A stretch of 53,788 bases of DNA from RGIG5612 sp045600845 (GCA_045600845.1 JAZRYR010000022.1:1-53788), one strand, 5' to 3'. Counted from the first letter of the stretch, positions 1 through 7,410 are shown. The notes: generated by a model not told the origin, from the letters alone. Translations and numbers: made by a program.

Positions 1-1
1 T

Positions 2-381
2 GCCGGAATGACAGAACCGGGACTAGGCGTGGAAGAGCTGGCGGACAGGGTCGTGGAATTCATCGAATCCCATCCGGCCCCGGCAATCCACGCGGAGGAG
101 CTGACCTCGCGGGATTTCCTGCTCCAGAATGCGGAACTTGCCGTGTGCAACACCCGATGGAATATGGAAATGCTGAAAGACCTTCCACTTCTGTGCACGA
201 ACTTCTCGTCCTGCCGACGGAAGAATTTAATGCGGAGGACCTGAATGCGATGATCCGGCAGGTAAATGAAGAAGTGAAAACGGAAGACCGGCTGAGTGAT
301 CATGCTTACAAATATGACGAGGCATTGACCATGGTACTAACACAGGAGCACGAGATCAGACATGTAGGAAGGAGCAGATGA
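2..381 (+). pseudogene. DUF5688-like protein, internally deleted and frameshifted
   Basis: The reading frame is open to the left edge and gives a stretch ending VCNTRWNMEMLKDLP, which resembles the NTxxNxELLKxIP segment in the first half of DUF5688 proteins. From about position 186 homology continues in another frame as STSVHELLVLP, then LNAMIRQVNEEV and ERLSDHAYKYD, the usual C-terminal part. The middle of the protein is missing and the two parts meet at the shared residues LP, so I read it as an internal deletion that also shifted the frame. The stop overlaps the next start (ATGA at 378-381), so it was once the upstream member of a coupled pair. DUF5688 genes are common cargo of clostridial conjugative elements; their function is unknown. 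Confidence 0.6.
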
Positions 382-828
382 TGGAAGATAATTATTTCAC
401 AGATGAATTAACGCCGGAGGATATGGATGCCCTTACATCCGATATTCTTTCTTCTTCATTAGGTACAACGGAAGTTAAGGAAGACAGGGAAAAAGCATAT
501 TGCATTAACACATTTGGCTTTGAAGAAATTGAAGATTTCAAAAAATCAAAACAGGAGGTTAAAAAAAAAGAACATAAAAAAAATAAATGCAGATAATCTG
601 CAGATTATCTGCAGTACAACATTTGACCTTGGAGATGGATTTTATCTGTTATGCGCAGAAGATCCAAAGAATATCATGGTCTTCTCGGTCTACCGCGCGG
701 GCTATGAATGCTTTGCATTCGTGACAACATTCTACGCAGAACGCTTTGACATGAAGGAATTTAAAAAAGTTCTTTCGGAAGATTATTATCTGCAGAAGAT
801 CAATCATGCGATCCGTCAGTTACTGTAA
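378..828 (+). pseudogene. hypothetical mobile-element protein split by a poly-A frameshift
   Basis: Two overlapping frames appear to be one gene. The first (378-596) starts MMEDNYFTDELTPEDMDAL and runs into a lysine-rich stretch over A-runs at 561-569 and 575-583. The second (to 828) carries the folded-looking part, with IICSTTFDLGDGFYLLC and ECFAFVTTFYAERFD. One base of slippage in either A-run would join them into a protein of about 150 residues. It could be a decayed gene, a sequencing indel, or slippage-dependent expression. I do not recognise the family. Its start overlaps the DUF5688 remnant stop, suggesting an old two-gene operon. Confidence 0.5.
588..613. repeat. 26-bp perfect palindrome inside the frameshifted gene
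   Basis: The arms TGCAGATAATCTG and CAGATTATCTGCA meet at 600/601 with no spacer. It lies five bases after the second A-run of the frameshifted gene. The 9-mer GCAGATTAT recurs as the arm of a hairpin at 3027-3050, which hints at a shared binding site or a small inserted repeat. Confidence 0.75.
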
Positions 829-860
829 TGATTCAATTAGAGCGCAGCGTTTTCAGGGTC

Positions 861-885
861 TTAGGGGCGTTATATGCGCCCCTAA
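861..885. terminator. hairpin at the 3' end of the AP2 gene
   Basis: The arms TTAGGGGCG (861-869) and CGCCCCTAA (877-885) form a 9-bp stem with a 7-nt loop. It covers the stop codon of the leftward AP2 gene and lies downstream of the rightward frameshifted gene. There is no T-run on either side, so it may be a weak convergent terminator or a transcript-stabilising stem. Confidence 0.4.
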
Positions 886-1652
886 CAAGTTTGCCTGCCG
901 TAGGACACAGGCGTATCTTGCTGTGTTTTTGATTCCTTCTGTTCCTCCGGGTACTCGGTGTAATACCAGTCCAGAAAATCCTCGTATATTTCTTCGCCGC
1001 GCTTCCGCGCTTTTACGGCATCTTCCATGTTCTTATAGCTTCCAAGATGGTAAACCTTCCGGCGGAATGTCAGACGGGCTACCCAGCAGCCGTTGTGTCT
1101 GTCAAAGGTGACACCGCGCACACCGCTGGTGCTGGCCGCTGTCGGTTTCATATTGCTTATGCGAGAAATCTGTGTTCTGTCATAAAACCCTGCATATTTC
1201 CGCATATGCTCTGTCTTTGACTGATTCAGGCACTGCTCACAGGCACAGTTCTTATAAGTAGTAAGTGAATCCATTGCCCGGTACACCGTTGCGCCGCAGT
1301 CGCAGCGGCATTCCCAAAGGGGAACCGTCCGGCTGCCCCGCTTGCCCCGTTTATCCGAACGTCCGACAATGACAAGGGAGCCGAACCTCTGGCCCGTGCG
1401 GTCCGGGCTCTTCAGGCAGCCGCAGCTTTTTGTACTGCCGGACAGCAGGAGTCGTTCCTGTACAATCTTTTCTTTTCCGCAGTCACAGACGCAGCGCCAG
1501 CAGCGCCGGCTGTTCTTCGGCTCGGCAGGTCCGGCCACATGCAGGAGACCGTAGACCCTGCCCGTAAGGTCTTCTCTTCTTTCACTCATCTCTTTACGAC
1601 AGCCGCAGCCACCTTTCGTTTCTCCATATGCATACCGACACATAATACGCAT
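882..1652 (-). CDS. AP2-domain protein with zinc-ribbon-like repeats
   Basis: The protein has two CxCG...C-type ribbon motifs (CVCDCG...SCGC and CRCDCG...CEQC), each near a DxTGxxFG/VYG segment, and a C-terminal AP2 domain (SGVRGVTFDRHNGCWVARL through SYKNMEDAVKAR). Such proteins are common on phages and conjugative elements of Firmicutes and are thought to bind DNA, often as relatives of homing-endonuclease accessory domains. The start is unsure. The 256-residue frame begins inside inverted repeat A; its first residues (CGCRKE) look like the tail of another ribbon, so the gene may be truncated at the repeat. An internal ATG at 1589 is an alternative with a poor ribosome site. A good promoter in the adjacent invertible segment reads straight into this gene. 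Confidence 0.75.
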   Translation of the reverse strand: MRIMCRYAYGETKGGCGCRKEMSERREDLTGRVYGLLHVAGPAEPKNSRRCWRCVCDCGKEKIVQERLLLSGSTKSCGCLKSPDRTGQRFGSLVIVGRSDKRGKRGSRTVPLWECRCDCGATVYRAMDSLTTYKNCACEQCLNQSKTEHMRKYAGFYDRTQISRISNMKPTAASTSGVRGVTFDRHNGCWVARLTFRRKVYHLGSYKNMEDAVKARKRGEEIYEDFLDWYYTEYPEEQKESKTQQDTPVSYGRQTC

Positions 1653-1659
1653 TATGTTG
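1639..1659 (+). repeat. inverted repeat A of invertible cassette 1
   Basis: This 21-bp sequence with core ACATAATACGCATTATGT is an exact reverse complement of 1909-1929. Within it, 7-bp arms ACATAAT/ATTATGT flank a 4-bp non-palindromic spacer, ACGC, which gives the site a direction. It overlaps the first codons of the AP2 reading frame. Confidence 0.85.
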
Positions 1660-1692
1660 TAATCTGATACAAAGGGAGAATTTTATGCATAA

Positions 1693-1721
1693 ATTATATT
1701 GTAATGCTTCAGAAAAAACAA
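1693..1721 (-). promoter_or_regulatory. leftward sigma-A promoter inside invertible segment 1
   Basis: On the minus strand there is TTGTTT (1716-1721), a 17-bp spacer and a perfect TATAAT (1693-1698). The predicted start near 1686 lies about 34 bp upstream of the AP2 frame, so transcription crosses repeat A into that gene. Confidence 0.7.
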
Positions 1722-1783
1722 CAGTTTTCTGAAAAAAATATGGCTCAAAATCCAAAATTCACCCCGTAAATCCAAAATATAAG

Positions 1784-1845
1784 CATGGCAACAGAAACCT
1801 TATGCTTTTTTCCAAGAAAGAAAAAGATAAGGTCCTGTTGCCATG
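1784..1845. repeat. long imperfect hairpin in invertible segment 1
   Basis: The arms CATGGCAACAG...CCTTAT and ATAAGG...CTGTTGCCATG enclose an inner CTTTTT/AAAAAG pairing, giving a stem of over 20 bp. It lies upstream of the invertible promoter as now oriented. It could block transcription entering the segment, or act as a recombination accessory structure. Confidence 0.6.
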
Positions 1846-1908
1846 TTCATATATAGGTTCCTGGTCGGATTCCTGCTCCTATGACCGCACAGCTACACCG
1901 GCATACTG

Positions 1909-1929
1909 CAACATAATGCGTATTATGTG
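1909..1929 (-). repeat. inverted repeat B of invertible cassette 1
   Basis: Exact reverse complement of repeat A over 21 bp, with the spacer read as GCGT on the plus strand. It lies 26 bp from the end of the recombinase gene. Inverted orientation with a matching spacer predicts inversion rather than excision of 1660-1908. Confidence 0.85.
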
Positions 1930-1930
1930 C

Positions 1931-1956
1931 TGCCGCCGCCCCGTGCGGCATTTTTT
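1931..1956 (+). terminator. rightward terminator shielding recombinase 1
   Basis: The stem TGCCGC/GCGGCA with an 8-nt loop is followed by TTTTTT (1951-1956). It lies between repeat B and the stop of the convergent recombinase. It would stop transcripts leaving the segment when the promoter points right. The second cassette has a terminator at the same place. Confidence 0.65.
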
Positions 1957-2800
1957 ATATCACCAGGCGCATCTGCTCCATGGAACGGCGGTGCTCCACC
2001 CCGGATGAGATGATGTAGATCCGGGTCGTGTTGACGCTGCTGTGCCCCAGGATATCTGCAAGCCTTGCGATGTCCTTTTCCAGCCCATAAAAGATCCGGG
2101 CAAACAGGTGCCGGAGATTGTGTGGAAAAACCTTGCAGGGGTCCACGTCTGCCTCCATGCAGAGGCCCTTCATCTCCCGCCAGACATTGGAACGGCTGAT
2201 CGGTCTTCCGGTCCGCGTAATGAATATACATCCTTCCGATATCTTCTGCCCACGGACATACCGCAGCAGTTTCTTTCTGAGTTCCTTTGTCAGGAAGACT
2301 GTTCGCGACTTTCCTTTCATAGAGACCATCGCTTTCCCTTCCTTCGCCGCCTCTACTGTTATGAACGAAAGCTCACTGACACGGATCCCGGTACTGCAGA
2401 TGGTCTGGAGGATCAGGCAGAGACGCTCATTCTTCCTTTTCTGCGCGGTACGGCATAAGCGTTCATATTCGGCCCTGGTCAGTTCCTTTTTCTCCGGACA
2501 GAACACTTCCTGCTGGAGCTTCAATGCCTTAACCTTCAGGCCGGTCCATCCGAGATAAGAAAACAGACTGTTCAGGCTCGCCAGCATGGAGTTTATGCTT
2601 CGGACTGCGTAGTTTTCATCCATCAGATGTTTCTTATATGCAATTACGGATTCCTTGGTGACTGCCGTGCCATTCATATAGGAAAGGAATGCCTTTACGT
2701 CACGGGTATATTTTTCTATGGTCGCATTGCTTTTCTCCTCTTCAGCAAGGTGCTTTTGAAATCGGTGGATGATTTCTGGATTTATTATTCTTTCTTCCAT
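1955..2800 (-). CDS. tyrosine site-specific recombinase of cassette 1
   Basis: This 281-residue XerC/D-like recombinase has a SAM-like N-terminal core-binding domain (about 1-95) and a catalytic domain with its residues present: Arg in STGIRVSEL, Lys in the KGKSRTVFL strand, HNLRH (HxxR), LGHSS, and the nucleophile in TTRIYI. The start follows a GGAGGT site. Size and sequence closely match the recombinase at 21717-22568. It is convergent with the adjacent invertible segment and far smaller than the usual integrases of large conjugative elements. From the matched inverted repeats beside it I infer a DNA invertase that flips 1660-1908. Integration or excision remains possible. Confidence 0.85.
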   Translation of the reverse strand: MEERIINPEIIHRFQKHLAEEEKSNATIEKYTRDVKAFLSYMNGTAVTKESVIAYKKHLMDENYAVRSINSMLASLNSLFSYLGWTGLKVKALKLQQEVFCPEKKELTRAEYERLCRTAQKRKNERLCLILQTICSTGIRVSELSFITVEAAKEGKAMVSMKGKSRTVFLTKELRKKLLRYVRGQKISEGCIFITRTGRPISRSNVWREMKGLCMEADVDPCKVFPHNLRHLFARIFYGLEKDIARLADILGHSSVNTTRIYIISSGVEHRRSMEQMRLVI

Positions 2801-2872
2801 TTGTATTTACCTCCGGATTATTATTTACAGACAGTTTACCCCAAAAGCATGACTTAAAATGCGCTGCAACGT

Positions 2873-2968
2873 TCATGTTCCTTTTGACGCTTTTTCTATT
2901 CCTATAAAGTAAGCCTGGTGGGTAAAGGTATATATATGAGTGTAATAATTAACAGATGATTTATTCAT
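2873..2968 (-). CDS. 31-residue ORF upstream of recombinase 1
   Basis: The frame MNKSSVNYYTHIYTFTHQAY... is preceded by a strong GGGAGGA site and lies 72 bp upstream of the recombinase. It could be a leader peptide or chance. I see no equivalent upstream of the second recombinase, although the sequence immediately before both recombinase starts is otherwise similar. Confidence 0.3.
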   Translation of the reverse strand: MNKSSVNYYTHIYTFTHQAYFIGIEKASKGT

Positions 2969-3026
2969 CTATTCCTCCCAAATGCAAAATCTTACACTTG
3001 GCTTTTACGAAAATCTGCAAAAAATA

Positions 3027-3050
3027 GCAGATTATCCTGTAATAATCTGC
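3027..3050. promoter_or_regulatory. inverted repeat upstream of the mobile-element gene
   Basis: The arms GCAGATTAT and ATAATCTGC flank a 6-bp spacer, about 97 bp before the gene at 3147. The same 9-mer forms the palindrome at 588-613. An operator is plausible. Confidence 0.45.
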
Positions 3051-3146
3051 ACTAGGATTTTTTCCTGTAATCACTTTTTAGCTGGCGAAAACTGTCTTTT
3101 GTTTTCGGACATATAAGAAATAAAAATCAGCAAGGAGATTTTTATT

Positions 3147-3659
3147 ATGTCAAACAAAAGATCAAAACGAAAACAAATCGCACCAAAAAGCTGGGAAAGC
3201 CTAGGAACCGGGAAGATCCCCGGCACTGCACTCAACGAATGTTTTTTAACAATATATGAAAGCATGCTGCGTTCAGAGGCTTATAAAGCTCTGACAATAC
3301 GTCAAAGACATTTATACATAATCTGTAAAGCCCAATGGTATGGTAAGCGAAAACCCTCCGCGGACTACCCGGATCTTGGATTTGAAAATGAATGTTTTTA
3401 TTTACACAGAAATCAAGTTATCAATGACTATGCGCTATATACGATACATACGGCCCGCTTTTTTTATGAAGATATGCGTGCTTTGATTGCTTATGGATTC
3501 ATTGAGCTGGTCAGTAACGGAAAGGCAAACCACACAAAAAACATTTACCGGTTTAGCAGCAGATGGAAATTCATAAACCATGAACAGATAACTCAGATTG
3601 CTGCAGAAATCAAAAAGATTGGCATTAAGAATTATTGTGCAAATCATAAAATCAATTAA
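3147..3659 (+). CDS. mobile-element protein, possibly winged-helix replication type
   Basis: This 170-residue protein has a basic N-terminus (SNKRSKRKQIAPKSW) and the pattern IPGTALNECFLTIYESMLRSEAYKALTIRQRHLY, then a helix set ending FIELVSNGKANHTKNIYRFSSRWK. This layout (cargo likely to be scored on soft features: SEAYKALT..RxxLY, then GFI.L...G.....YRFS..W) is one I associate with small winged-helix proteins of clostridial conjugative elements, distantly like replication initiators. It starts after AAGGAG, and a terminator follows at 3727-3752. It is the last gene before the tRNA-Thr attachment fragment. The function is not established; a DNA-binding role in element replication or control is the most likely reading. 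Confidence 0.6.
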   Translation: MSNKRSKRKQIAPKSWESLGTGKIPGTALNECFLTIYESMLRSEAYKALTIRQRHLYIICKAQWYGKRKPSADYPDLGFENECFYLHRNQVINDYALYTIHTARFFYEDMRALIAYGFIELVSNGKANHTKNIYRFSSRWKFINHEQITQIAAEIKKIGIKNYCANHKIN

Positions 3660-3726
3660 ACACAGCGAGCAGGGACATAGGATGGACTCAAATCTACCGA
3701 AACAAACCTATGCTTTTCTCAGAAAA

Positions 3727-3752
3727 AAAAGACATCCACCAAGATGTCTTTT
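3727..3752 (+). terminator. terminator after the mobile-element gene
   Basis: The stem AAAAGACATC/GATGTCTTTT has a 6-nt loop and continues into a T-run, 68 bp after the stop at 3659. Confidence 0.8.
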
Positions 3753-3799
3753 TATGCCGTTTGGACCATTGCTGTTTCTGATTTTTTACTGTTACAATT

Positions 3800-3822
3800 A
3801 TTTTACACAACTTGTGTAAAAT
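3800..3822. repeat. 23-bp palindrome near the attachment end
   Basis: The arms ATTTTACACAA and TTGTGTAAAAT are perfect around one central base. It lies 123 bp from the tRNA-Thr fragment, beside the direct repeats at 3831-3868. It could be a recombination-protein or regulator binding site. Confidence 0.55.
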
Positions 3823-3830
3823 GAAGTGTA

Positions 3831-3868
3831 AAATATGCCATTTTTTGCCAAAATATGCCATTTTTCCG
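3831..3868 (+). repeat. tandem direct repeat near the attachment end
   Basis: The unit AAATATGCCATTTTT occurs twice with a 20-bp period (3831 and 3851). Repeats like this beside an attachment site resemble integrase arm-type binding sites; that role is inferred. Confidence 0.6.
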
Positions 3869-3944
3869 CTCTATTTTCATTTTTAAAAAACCTCAATAAA
3901 GCTTGAAAATAAAGGATTTTTTTAACTTTTACGCTAATTTCTGA

Positions 3945-3992
3945 TCGTCATTGGTAATGACGAGGTCACCAGTTCGATTCTGGCCAGTAGCT
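3945..3992 (+). other. 3' fragment of tRNA-Thr(GGT): attachment end of the left element
   Basis: The sequence contains an anticodon stem-loop CGTCA-TTGGTAA-TGACG (anticodon GGT), a variable loop, a T-arm CCAG-TTCGATT-CTGG, and the 3' acceptor strand CCAGTAGC. The 5' half (acceptor 5' strand and D-arm) is absent. A duplicated 3' tRNA end with no 5' half is typical of the distal junction of an element integrated in a tRNA gene. It marks the right boundary of the element covering 1-3992. The intact tRNA-Thr should lie to the left of the window. Confidence 0.8.
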
Positions 3993-3995
3993 TGG

Positions 3996-4030
3996 AAAGC
4001 GGGATGACGATTCGTTCATTCCGCTTTTTT
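3996..4030 (+). terminator. terminator originally serving tRNA-Thr
   Basis: The stem AAAGCGGGATGA/TCATTCCGCTTT (one G-U pair) is followed by TTTTTT. It starts four bases after the tRNA fragment and overlaps the last codons of the convergent gtrA gene. Confidence 0.75.
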
Positions 4031-4438
4031 CTTCCGAAAAATAATGAACTTACTGAATATATAGTTTACCGCCATAACAATAATACTTGTTATGATTTTC
4101 ATAATCAGGTCATTCACACCTATTTTATCTACAAAAATCCATAGAAGTATGGATTCCAGTCCTAAAGTAACCAATCGGCCGACAACAAACTCGCCAAACT
4201 CTCTCAGCAGAGTTTTCGCATCATGCTTTTTGCTTTCAAATACCCATAATTTGTTTGTCACAAAGGCAACAATCACTGCGAAAATCCAGGCAATGGCATT
4301 GGAAATCACCACATTGAAACAGAAAACATGTCCGCATAAAGCAAATACGCCGTAATTTACGACCGTCGTGACAAATCCGAAAAAAACATATGTGATGATT
4401 TCTTTATACTTTACCCAAAGAGCCTTTATTTTATCCAT
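4016..4438 (-). CDS. GtrA family membrane protein
   Basis: This 140-residue protein has four predicted membrane segments (about 15-35, 40-62, 82-104 and 112-130) and the GtrA signature start YVFFGFVTTVVNYGVFAL, with NAIAWIFAVIVAFVTNKLWVF. GtrA-type proteins are linked to moving lipid-linked sugars across the membrane for cell-surface polysaccharide or teichoic acid glycosylation. It lies 22 bp after feoB on the same strand without an obvious ribosome site, so it may be read through from the iron operon. No glycosyltransferase partner is nearby. The family call is firm; the substrate is unknown. Confidence 0.9.
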   Translation of the reverse strand: MDKIKALWVKYKEIITYVFFGFVTTVVNYGVFALCGHVFCFNVVISNAIAWIFAVIVAFVTNKLWVFESKKHDAKTLLREFGEFVVGRLVTLGLESILLWIFVDKIGVNDLIMKIITSIIVMAVNYIFSKFIIFRKKKAE

Positions 4439-4460
4439 AGGAAAATTATAACAAAACTAT

Positions 4461-7016
4461 CTAAAATATCAATCCAATCAACGTAACTAGGCCGGCACAG
4501 ACGTAAGCTAAAAGGCATTGTCCTACAACAATTCCAAGACTCCATTTCACGCCCAGTTCCTTACGGATAGAAACGATAGCTGCCACACACGGAGTGTACA
4601 ACAGACAAAATACCAGCAAGGCGAACGCTGCAACCGGTGAAATTGACAAAATCAGTCCTTGCATTCCCCCATACAGAATCGACAGTGTCGAAACCACGCT
4701 TTCTTTTGCCATAAATCCGCTGACCAGAGCGGTTACCACTCTCCAGTCGCCAAAGCCAAAAGGCTTAAATATCGGCGAAATAAAGCCTGCAATTACTGCC
4801 AGCATAGACTGGGAGGAATCTTCTACCATGGTCAAGTGGAAATCAAAGGTCTGCAGGAACCAAATAACAATGGTCGCTATTAAGATTACCGTGAACGCTT
4901 TCTTTATAAAATCTTTGGTTTTATCCCACATTAAATGGAGAACATTCTTAGCTCCTGGTAATCGGTAATTTGGCAATTCCATAACGAATGGCACCGCTTC
5001 TCCCTTAAAAGCAGTTCTTTTCGATACTAAAGCCACAATAACACCCACCAGAATTCCAATGAAGTACATGGCAACCATGACCAACCAGGCACATTGCGGG
5101 AAAAAGGCACTTGCAAAAAAAGCATAAACCGGAAGTTTTGCGGAGCAGCTCATAAATGGAGTCAGCATAATAGTCATTTTCCGGTCCCTCTCAGAAGAAA
5201 GGGTTCGCGTAGACATAACACCCGGAACGGTACAGCCAAAACCGATCAGCATAGGCACGACGCTTTTTCCGGATAATCCGATTTTCCTCAAGAGTTTATC
5301 CATAACAAACGCGACTCTGGCCATATAGCCCGTATCTTCCAATAGCGAAAGGAACAAAAACAGGACAACGATAATCGGCACAAACGATAGAACGGTTCCT
5401 ACTCCATTAAATACTCCATCGATGATCAGCGAGTGAATGACCACATTCACATTGCCCGCAGTCAGGAGATGGTCCACTAAATCCGTCAATGCGCTGATTC
5501 CCATCTGAAGAAGAATTTGCAGGTTTCCTCCGATTACATTAAACGTCATGTAAAACACCAATGCCATAATGGCTACAAATAAAGGAATGGAGGTCCATTT
5601 TCCTGTCAATATCTTATCCAGTTTCTGACTGAATTTGTGTTCTTTACTTTCTTTTGGTTTCACAACACATTGCCGGCAAAGATCAAATATAAAGACGAAT
5701 CTCATGTCGGCAATCGCTGCTGCCCGGTCCAGACCTCGTTCTTCTTCCATCTGCACAATAATATGCTCTATGGTCTCTTTTTCATTTTGTGTCAGGTTCA
5801 AGGATTCCTCGATTAAATGGTCTCCCTCAATTAATTTGCTGGCTGCAAATCTAACCGGGATTCCAGCTTCTTCTGCATGATCCCAAATCAGATGCATGAT
5901 ACCGTGGATGCACCGATGTACCGCACCACCATTTTTATCGGAACTGCAGAAGTCCGTTCTTCCTGGTTTCTCCTGATACTTTGCCACATGAATGGCATGA
6001 TGAACCAACTCGTGAATGCCTTCGTCCTTTGCTGCGGAAATCGGTACCACAGGAATACCTAAAAGGTCTTCCATCTTGTTAACATTAATGGTTCCCCCAT
6101 TTGCCCTTACTTCATCCATCATATTTAACGCCAGGCAGATTGGGACTTCCAGTTCCATCAGCTGCATAGTCAGATACAGATTCCGTTCAATGTTGGTTGC
6201 ATCGACAATATTGATAATTCCTTTTGGATTTTCTTCAAGAATAAACTGCCGGGAAACGATTTCTTCGTCACTATATGGAGAAAGAGAATAAATGCCCGGA
6301 AGGTCCGTTACTTCTGTACCCGGATGTTCCTTGATTTCGCCGCCTTTTCGGTCAACCGTTACTCCTGGGAAATTACCAACATGCTGATTGGAACCCGTCA
6401 GCTGGTTAAACAAAGTAGTTTTTCCACAGTTTTGGTTTCCTACAAGGGCAAAGGACAGTAACGTTCCTTTCGGCAATTCCTCTCCATCCGATTTTGTATG
6501 ATATTTTCCGCCTTCACCAAAACCAGGATGGGCAGATTCTTTCAGAAGTTCCTTTCTGGAAGCATCTCTATGGGTATGGGCATGATATATTTCATGTTCT
6601 TCATCCTCGGAAAAATAAGGTTCTCCGATTATTATTTTTTCTGCATCACTTAATCGTAACGTCAGCTCATAACCATGAATCCGGTATTCCGCCGGATCCC
6701 CCATAGGCGCATATTTCACCAAAGTGATTTCCGCCTCCGGAATGACTCCCATGTCCAGAAAATGCTGGCGAAGGAAGCCCTCACCACCAACATGGGTTAT
6801 AATTGCACTTTCTCCGATATTTAAATCTTTCAGCGTTCTACCAGTAGAAATCTTTTTTAATTCGGAATTTGTTTCTATTACCGTTTTTTTTGGAAGGAAA
6901 GCATCCTCTTTTGGTAATGGTTCTTCTTTCTTATCCGGAAGAATGGCTGCCTTTAAAGCATCCAAACCGGAACATCCATTGCAGTTTTTATCATTTTTAC
7001 AATTATTGCAATTCAC
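4461..7016 (-). CDS. feoB: ferrous iron transporter, FeoA-FeoB fusion
   Basis: The 851-residue protein starts with a Cys cluster (CNNCKNDKNCNGC), followed by a FeoA-like SH3 domain (about 57-135, with GEGFLRQHFLDMGVIPEAEI). The G domain follows with G1 GNQNCGKTT, G2 NFPGVTVDRKGG, G3 DLPG, G4 NMMD and G5 ISAAKDEG. Next come the helical GDI-like region and about ten membrane helices with paired Gate motifs (FVPIIVVLFLFLSLLEDTGYMARVAF). FeoB imports Fe(II) in a GTP-dependent way under anoxic conditions. It starts at GTG after a weak GAGAG site, 32 bp after the ArsR gene, so the two form an operon. Cys clusters are more often seen at FeoB C-termini or in FeoC. Confidence 0.93.
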   Translation of the reverse strand: MNCNNCKNDKNCNGCSGLDALKAAILPDKKEEPLPKEDAFLPKKTVIETNSELKKISTGRTLKDLNIGESAIITHVGGEGFLRQHFLDMGVIPEAEITLVKYAPMGDPAEYRIHGYELTLRLSDAEKIIIGEPYFSEDEEHEIYHAHTHRDASRKELLKESAHPGFGEGGKYHTKSDGEELPKGTLLSFALVGNQNCGKTTLFNQLTGSNQHVGNFPGVTVDRKGGEIKEHPGTEVTDLPGIYSLSPYSDEEIVSRQFILEENPKGIINIVDATNIERNLYLTMQLMELEVPICLALNMMDEVRANGGTINVNKMEDLLGIPVVPISAAKDEGIHELVHHAIHVAKYQEKPGRTDFCSSDKNGGAVHRCIHGIMHLIWDHAEEAGIPVRFAASKLIEGDHLIEESLNLTQNEKETIEHIIVQMEEERGLDRAAAIADMRFVFIFDLCRQCVVKPKESKEHKFSQKLDKILTGKWTSIPLFVAIMALVFYMTFNVIGGNLQILLQMGISALTDLVDHLLTAGNVNVVIHSLIIDGVFNGVGTVLSFVPIIVVLFLFLSLLEDTGYMARVAFVMDKLLRKIGLSGKSVVPMLIGFGCTVPGVMSTRTLSSERDRKMTIMLTPFMSCSAKLPVYAFFASAFFPQCAWLVMVAMYFIGILVGVIVALVSKRTAFKGEAVPFVMELPNYRLPGAKNVLHLMWDKTKDFIKKAFTVILIATIVIWFLQTFDFHLTMVEDSSQSMLAVIAGFISPIFKPFGFGDWRVVTALVSGFMAKESVVSTLSILYGGMQGLILSISPVAAFALLVFCLLYTPCVAAIVSIRKELGVKWSLGIVVGQCLLAYVCAGLVTLIGLIF

Positions 7017-7048
7017 TTTCGTTATCTCTCATTCTGTGTATTTCATTT

Positions 7049-7384
7049 TTAGTCTTCTTCCCTCAAATGAGATAGGCCGCATTCAATAATCAATTCTACA
7101 TGCTTATCATCCAGGGCATAGATTACCTCTTTTCCATCTTTTCTTCCCCGGATCAGCTTTGCATTTCTTAAAATTCTTAACTGATGGGAAACTGCGGAAA
7201 TGCTCATCTGGCAAGCCCCTGCAATATCGCTTACTTTCAGTTCCCCGAAAGTGAGACAGCTTAAAATTTTCGTTCGGGTCGAATCTCCAAAAACTTTAAA
7301 AACTTCTGCCAGATCATAAATTATTTCATCTGACGGAAGCTTGTTCTTGATTCCTTCTGCTATGGTTAAATACTGCTCTGCCAT
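7049..7384 (-). CDS. ArsR/SmtB family metal-responsive repressor
   Basis: This 111-residue winged-helix protein has the ArsR core DSTRTKILSCLTFGELKVSDIA and the recognition helix MSISAVSHQLRILRNAKLI. The C-terminal helix DKHVELIIECGLSHL contains Asp, His, Cys and His, resembling the alpha-5 metal site of CzrA/SmtB-type sensors. It is the first gene before feoB and has its own promoter with a TTGAA/TTCAA-type operator at 7411-7451, so autoregulation plus control of feoB is likely. Bacterial feo genes are more often under Fur or DtxR. The metal sensed cannot be decided from sequence. Confidence 0.88.
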   Translation of the reverse strand: MAEQYLTIAEGIKNKLPSDEIIYDLAEVFKVFGDSTRTKILSCLTFGELKVSDIAGACQMSISAVSHQLRILRNAKLIRGRKDGKEVIYALDDKHVELIIECGLSHLREED

Positions 7385-7410
7385 AGTACATCTTTTATCC
7401 TTTCAATAAT

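Larger units (their letters stand above)
1660..1908. other. invertible segment of cassette 1 (apparently ON)
   Basis: A 249-bp stretch without a convincing gene lies between inverted repeats A and B. It contains a leftward promoter near repeat A and a large hairpin at 1784-1845. Its left end (GATTACAACATAAT on the minus strand, 1651-1664) matches the right end of the second cassette segment. Its right end (1896-1917) matches the left end of that segment, 18 of 22 bases on the opposite strand. The two segments therefore look homologous but oppositely oriented. Inversion would turn the promoter away from the AP2 gene and into the terminator at 1931-1956. Confidence 0.65.

Noticed and set aside
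1955..2800. Recombinase 1 as the integrase of the tRNA-Thr element
   Set aside because: It lies more than 1 kb from the attachment end, is small, and has its own matched inverted sites; a paralogue lies in a different island.
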